Assembly (NCBI GenBank): GCA_031385325.1
Contig: JANNBJ010000122.1
Span: 1 to 5,762, forward strand
Direction: 5' to 3'
DNA length: 5,762 nucleotides
Source of the DNA: SYFY01 sp031385325
GTDB lineage: Bacteria > Pseudomonadota > Gammaproteobacteria > Pseudomonadales > Azotimanducaceae
Position numbers and translations under genes: made by a program. The notes beneath the pieces are model-generated. The model was not told the origin of the DNA. It ran no database searches and was given only the letters and a program-made list of their open reading frames with translations. Shown here piece after piece: positions 4,977-5,762 of this stretch. How positions within the stretch are numbered: the first letter of the stretch is position 1; each line of letters starts with the position of its first letter.

Positions 4977-5040
4977 GCTATGTTTACTAACAGGAAAATT
5001 GAACCGCCTTACTCAATGTCAGCACTTGGCCGTTTGCGAC
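4977..5040 (-). repeat. Dispersed direct repeat, probable diverged copy 3
   Basis: GGAAAATTGAA (4993-5003) is identical to copy 1, and CTTGGCCG (5025-5032) matches copy 2 in the same register, with AATG and TCAG in between. Across 4991-5040, about 29 of 50 ungapped positions match copy 1. GCTATG (4977-4982) also appears but is displaced by 8 bases. It lies between the 5186-5762 gene and the antitoxin promoter, in the same orientation as the other copies. Confidence 0.45.
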
Positions 5041-5140
5041 CTACACACCTTACGATCATCGGATACATTCAGGATTCTTGAAAAAGAGCGTTTGAAATTC
5101 CCACACCCTGGCGGGCCGCACTAGCGAGTTGTTAACACTG

Positions 5141-5154
5141 GCGCCCAGCGGCGC
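5141..5154 (-). repeat. GC-rich hairpin downstream of the last - strand gene
   Basis: GCGCC-CAGC-GGCGC forms a 5-bp GC stem 32 bases past the TAA at 5186. No T-run follows on the - strand, so it is at best a weak terminator. The rest of 4957-5185 shows only the diverged repeat and no gene. Confidence 0.35.
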
Positions 5155-5185
5155 ATTCAGCAGAGAGGTCTTGCCTCATTGAAAC

Positions 5186-5762
5186 TTACAGGTCAGTCGC
5201 CAGGCCGACCTCCACGGGGCGCTCGGAAAAAACAACCTGCGGGTCTTCATTCAACAAACCGGCGTCTACCTTCAGCTTGATTACACCCTTGTCGTCGGCC
5301 GTCAGCGTTTGGGTGCCCGCCTTCGCCACGATTTGCAGGGTCTGCTTGGCGGGTTTGGCAAAAGCTATTTCAACACCATTGAACTTTGGCGCAAACATAC
5401 TGAGCATGCCGGCTTTCGATTTGATCAAGTCCGTGGCTTGCTTCACCCCTGCCGTCAGTCCTGTGTAACTGAATTTGAGACCGTCAGGCACCACAGCAAG
5501 AACTGCGTACGACACACTAGCCTTTTCCCCGGCGGGCACATTTGTGAACACCATCGGGTTTTCCTTGAGCGCTTTCGCCGTGGGCACCAATTCAAACGCC
5601 CCATCGGCATTGATCTGAATGCGCTCCTTGCCATCCGCATGGGCGATCGTCAACACCACATCCTGCGGTTTGATGGTCTTGTTTGTGGGCATCAAATAGC
5701 CGCGCAGCTTGATCTTGTCACGTTGCGCCAAGGGTGCGCTATAGAACTTATCCATGCTAGTA
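5186..5762 (-). CDS. Beta-rich protein with internal duplication, unknown function (5' partial)
   Basis: Ends at TAA 5188-5186. The frame stays open to the window edge through the ATG at 5755 (codons for Thr-Ser precede it), so the true start and any signal peptide probably lie outside. Counting from that ATG, residues 33-73 and 138-180 share one pattern: L-x-I-x-x-x-x-G...D-x-x-G-x-x-x-L...L-x-E-x-P-x-V-x-F-x-x-x-P. Examples are LKENPMVFTNVP in the first copy and LNEDPQVVFSERP in the second. Between them lies a linker with LKFSYTGL and KAGMLSMFAPKF. The alternating hydrophobic strands and lack of cysteines fit a secreted or periplasmic beta-sandwich-like protein; this is an inference. I cannot assign a family with confidence (a DUF2987-like periplasmic protein was considered). 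It is transcribed in the same direction as the toxin-antitoxin pair but is separated from it by about 300 bases. Confidence 0.75.
   Translation of the reverse strand, partial: TSMDKFYSAPLAQRDKIKLRGYLMPTNKTIKPQDVVLTIAHADGKERIQINADGAFELVPTAKALKENPMVFTNVPAGEKASVSYAVLAVVPDGLKFSYTGLTAGVKQATDLIKSKAGMLSMFAPKFNGVEIAFAKPAKQTLQIVAKAGTQTLTADDKGVIKLKVDAGLLNEDPQVVFSERPVEVGLATDL

Noticed and set aside
3564..5040. CRISPR array
   Set aside because: Repeats are diverged, about 58 bases long and separated by whole genes rather than by uniform short spacers.
5132..5138. GTTAACA as a possible integron attC core (GTTRRRY)
   Set aside because: The sixth base is C, not a purine, and no paired inverse core or attC-like arm surrounds it.

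Overview
The window looks like chromosomal DNA of moderate GC content from a Proteobacterium, most likely a gamma- or betaproteobacterium. This is an inference from the type IV pilin style (FTLIEL signal plus a C-terminal W-x-C...C pair), a PilC/GspF-like protein and a PrlF-YhaV toxin-antitoxin pair. No rRNA, tRNA or housekeeping marker is present to fix the taxon.

Left part (1-3369, + strand): five tightly packed genes in one apparent operon. They are the C-terminal end of a WD40-repeat protein (cut by the window edge), a type IV pilin-like prepilin, a second pilin-like protein whose prepilin-peptidase site is degenerate, a shortened and divergent PilC/GspF-family inner-membrane protein, and a third, canonical prepilin. 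The first four are linked by 4-bp start/stop overlaps (ATGA, GTGA, ATGA), and the last starts 8 bases after the previous stop. No assembly ATPase, prepilin peptidase or secretin lies in the window, so this is either the tail of a larger pilus/secretion-like locus or a compact accessory pilin set that borrows its motor from elsewhere. Coupling to a WD40 protein is the unusual element.

Middle (3370-3679): a gene-free stretch separating the + strand operon from a convergent block of - strand genes. It holds one copy of a dispersed direct repeat.

Right part (3680-5762, - strand): in transcription order, a conserved-looking beta-rich protein with an internal duplication (start outside the window), the PrlF-like antitoxin and YhaV-like toxin with a clear palindromic operator/promoter, and a small 90-residue protein of unknown function. 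A related repeat, always in the same orientation, lies downstream of each of these three modules (about 3564-3621, 3972-4029 and, more diverged, 4977-5040). The result looks like a row of gene cassettes, although no canonical integron attC core sites were found.

The two points most worth pursuing are the WD40/pilin/degenerate-pilin/PilC-like operon and the repeat-bounded, cassette-like row that carries the toxin-antitoxin pair.
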